DNA of 8,028 bases from Nitrososphaerota archaeon. GTDB lineage: Archaea > Thermoproteota > Nitrososphaeria > Nitrososphaerales > Gagatemarchaeaceae. The notes under the pieces are model-generated. The model did not search any database and was not told the origin of the DNA. It saw only the letters and a program-made list of their open reading frames with translations. Shown piece by piece: positions 6,660 to 8,028 of this stretch. The position numbers were made by a program, and so were the translations under genes. Positions within the stretch are counted from its first letter, which is position 1. Every line of letters starts with the position of its first letter. The stretch lies in NCBI GenBank assembly GCA_003135575.1, contig PLCG01000068.1, forward strand, positions 22,052-30,079. The letters run 5' to 3'.

Positions 6660-6667
6660 CATATCAC
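6660..6667 (+). promoter_or_regulatory. Possible TATA box of the spherulin-4 gene
   Basis: CATATCAC is centred about 26 bases before the ATG at 6690, the spacing expected for a leaderless transcript. It is a poorer TATA match than the box of the divergent gene and shares the ATATC core with it. A second AT-rich patch, GGATTAATAG at 6617-6626, is an alternative that would give a leader of about 40 bases. Confidence 0.3.
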
Positions 6668-6689
6668 TAACGATGTGTAATTCCCTGGT

Positions 6690-8028
6690 ATGATTAGCAG
6701 AGAGAGGGTTAGGTCCAGGAGCAGGATACGGACCAGAGTCGTAATTGGTGCGCTGATCGTGTCCGTTGCCACGCTTTCGTTTCTAGGTGCCCTCCTCGTC
6801 CCTCTCTACACCTACCCCGGAATCAGCTGGAGCCAGATCATCGCCGCGAAGCAGGCCAACCCCGGGGTCGAGATGGTCGTAATCATCAACCCCAACAACG
6901 GTCCTGGAACGGCCAAAGACCAGAACTATGTCGACGGCATAAACAACCTTCGGGCTGCGGGAGTTGTCGTGCTGGGATACGACCACACGAGCTATGCCGC
7001 AAGGCCTCTGTCTGACGTGAAGGCCGACATCAACAGCTACAAGAGCTGGTACAACATCAGCGGGATATTCTTCGATGAGATGTCGAACGTCGCCGGGAAC
7101 GAGAACTACTATGTCGACCTGAACCAGTACGCAAAGTCGGTGGGCCTAGGGTTCACGGTCGGGAATCCTGGAGCCAACACCATCCCTAGCTATGTGGGGA
7201 CATTGGACGTCATAGTCACCTACGAAAATCAGGGGGTGCCAAACACCTCGTCGCTGCAAGCGATGACGCTCGGGATGCCCAAGAACAACTTCGCGGTCAT
7301 AGCGTACGGGGTGGATGTCTGGAACGGTTCCGCCGTGAGCAACGTCTTCAACTACGCGAACTACGTCTACGTGACCCCTGACCAGCTGCCCAACCCGTAC
7401 GGCACCCTGACAGGAGACTTTTCGAAGCTGGTGGGCCTGCTGGCGAGCCCGACCCTGACTTCCGTGCCGCTCACCGTGAATTCCGTGAACGCCGCGGGGC
7501 TCCCGGTCGTCGGCGTCTCGACCGCGATTGCGTCCACCAACGGCGGCGCCGTGGCCTCAGGATACACGCCGTTGATCCAGTCCGTCCCCTCCGGAGCGGG
7601 ATACACGGTCACGGTGGCCAACTTCGGCAGTTTCATCTTCGACCACTGGGACGACTCGACGACCAGCCCTACGAGGACGCTCACGGTGACTCAGGACACG
7701 ACCCTCACAGCCCACTTCAGGACCGCGCAGGTCGCCCCGAGACAGATCCTGACCGTGCGGTCGCTAGCGCTGAGCGGGGCGACGACCCCCGGCCTCTGGG
7801 CCGTGATATCGTCCGGCGGCAACACGGTCGCGACAGGGTTCACACCGGTGACCTATTCCGGGACCGCGGGCGCCCAGTACACGGTCTCAATCGGTAACTC
7901 TGGCGGCTACGTCTTCGACCACTGGGACGACGGGACCACGACCCCCATACGGACCGTGACGCTGACGCAGAACGCGACGATGAACGCGTACTTCGGGTCG
8001 GCCGCGACTACCGGCATCAGCACGATAA
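6690..8028 (+). CDS. Spherulin-4 family (GH135-like) surface protein with C-terminal repeats, partial
   Basis: The frame runs from ATG 6690 to the window edge with no stop (446 codons), so the C-terminus is missing. A basic N-terminus (six Arg within residues 4-16) and one hydrophobic segment (17-37) form a signal sequence or membrane anchor. Residues about 40-255 match the spherulation-specific family 4 fold: IINPNNGPG, then LGYDHTSYAAR, then GIFFDE with Asp129 and Glu130, then VIVTYEN with Glu179. In the fungal relative Sph3, founder of GH135, an Asp-Glu pair and a later Glu are essential for cleaving GalNAc-containing polysaccharide, and the residues here fall in comparable places. Residues 261-446 hold two tandem repeats resembling InlB B-type (Flg_new-like) domains. 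It is likely an exported glycan hydrolase held at or near the cell surface, but the substrate is unknown. No hydrolase activity is proven for archaeal members. Confidence 0.88.
   Translation, partial: MISRERVRSRSRIRTRVVIGALIVSVATLSFLGALLVPLYTYPGISWSQIIAAKQANPGVEMVVIINPNNGPGTAKDQNYVDGINNLRAAGVVVLGYDHTSYAARPLSDVKADINSYKSWYNISGIFFDEMSNVAGNENYYVDLNQYAKSVGLGFTVGNPGANTIPSYVGTLDVIVTYENQGVPNTSSLQAMTLGMPKNNFAVIAYGVDVWNGSAVSNVFNYANYVYVTPDQLPNPYGTLTGDFSKLVGLLASPTLTSVPLTVNSVNAAGLPVVGVSTAIASTNGGAVASGYTPLIQSVPSGAGYTVTVANFGSFIFDHWDDSTTSPTRTLTVTQDTTLTAHFRTAQVAPRQILTVRSLALSGATTPGLWAVISSGGNTVATGFTPVTYSGTAGAQYTVSIGNSGGYVFDHWDDGTTTPIRTVTLTQNATMNAYFGSAATTGISTI
7470..7748 (+). repeat. Repeat 1 of the spherulin-4 protein (93 codons)
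   Basis: Residues 261-353 begin LTVNSVNAAG and contain FDHWDDSTTSPTRTLTVTQ followed by a ...TAHF end. The FxxWxD signature followed by a Thr-rich strand and an AHF/AYF end is typical of the divergent InlB B-repeat group found in surface proteins. The copy is diverged from the next one at DNA level, so this is an old duplication. Confidence 0.8.
7749..8028 (+). repeat. Repeat 2 of the spherulin-4 protein (93 codons)
   Basis: Residues 354-446 begin LTVRSLALSG and contain FDHWDDGTTTPIRTVTLTQ followed by NAYF. The FDHWDD core lies 92 residues after that of repeat 1, with no large gap. The repeat reaches the window edge, so further copies or a C-terminal anchor may follow outside. Confidence 0.8.

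Larger units (their letters stand above)
6531..6689. other. Divergent promoter region
   Basis: This 159-base gap separates the divergent KaiC-like and spherulin-4 genes. It contains one TATA-like box for each side at nearly the same distance from the respective ATG. No small gene or clear operator repeat was found between them. Confidence 0.6.

Noticed and set aside
7367..7684. Minus-strand open frame inside the spherulin-4 gene
   Set aside because: It is antisense to a clearly recognised coding region, and its openness follows from the strong G/C bias at third codon positions.
1..8028. tRNA, rRNA, CRISPR array, insertion sequence or attachment site
   Set aside because: No cloverleaf-like T-loop sequence, regularly spaced short repeats, transposase motifs or flanking direct repeats were found by eye. 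The only tandem repeat is inside the spherulin-4 gene.

Overview
The window looks archaeal, most likely from a mesophilic member of the Nitrososphaerota/Thermoproteota or a similar lineage. This is an inference. It rests on a KaiC/RadA-type ATPase with two KaiC-like halves, TATA-like boxes about 26-27 bases upstream of two start codons (the pattern of leaderless archaeal transcripts), and few clear Shine-Dalgarno sites. No rRNA, tRNA, CRISPR array, insertion sequence or phage gene was recognised.

Layout from left to right: (1) a plus-strand monofunctional haem catalase (130-1608). (2) Converging on it, a minus-strand pair made of a GT2 family membrane glycosyltransferase (2239-3585) and a four-helix membrane protein of unknown function (1658-2233), 5 bases apart and probably co-transcribed. 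(3) A small minus-strand membrane protein (3821-4180) with a good TATA box of its own. (4) A minus-strand pair made of a KaiC-like ATPase (5073-6530) and a small AAA+ ATPase (4315-5040), 32 bases apart. A hairpin spans the end of the AAA+ gene. (5) Divergent from that pair, a plus-strand exported or membrane-anchored spherulin-4 family protein (GH135-like) with at least two C-terminal repeats. It begins at 6690 and is still open at the window edge.

How they might work together: the glycosyltransferase and its small membrane partner probably make or export an envelope glycan, and the spherulin-4 protein is probably a surface glycan-acting enzyme. No operon joins these two parts. The KaiC-like/AAA+ pair looks like a regulatory or remodelling module: one active and one decayed KaiC half, beside a compact AAA+ protein. 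The catalase handles hydrogen peroxide and stands alone.

The points most worth a second look are the KaiC-like/AAA+ pair with its decayed second P-loop, the catalase in which the distal-pocket Asn aligns with Leu, the uncertain start of the glycosyltransferase (hydrophobic coding-like sequence continues upstream of the only usual start codon), and the spherulin-4 protein with tandem InlB-like repeats.
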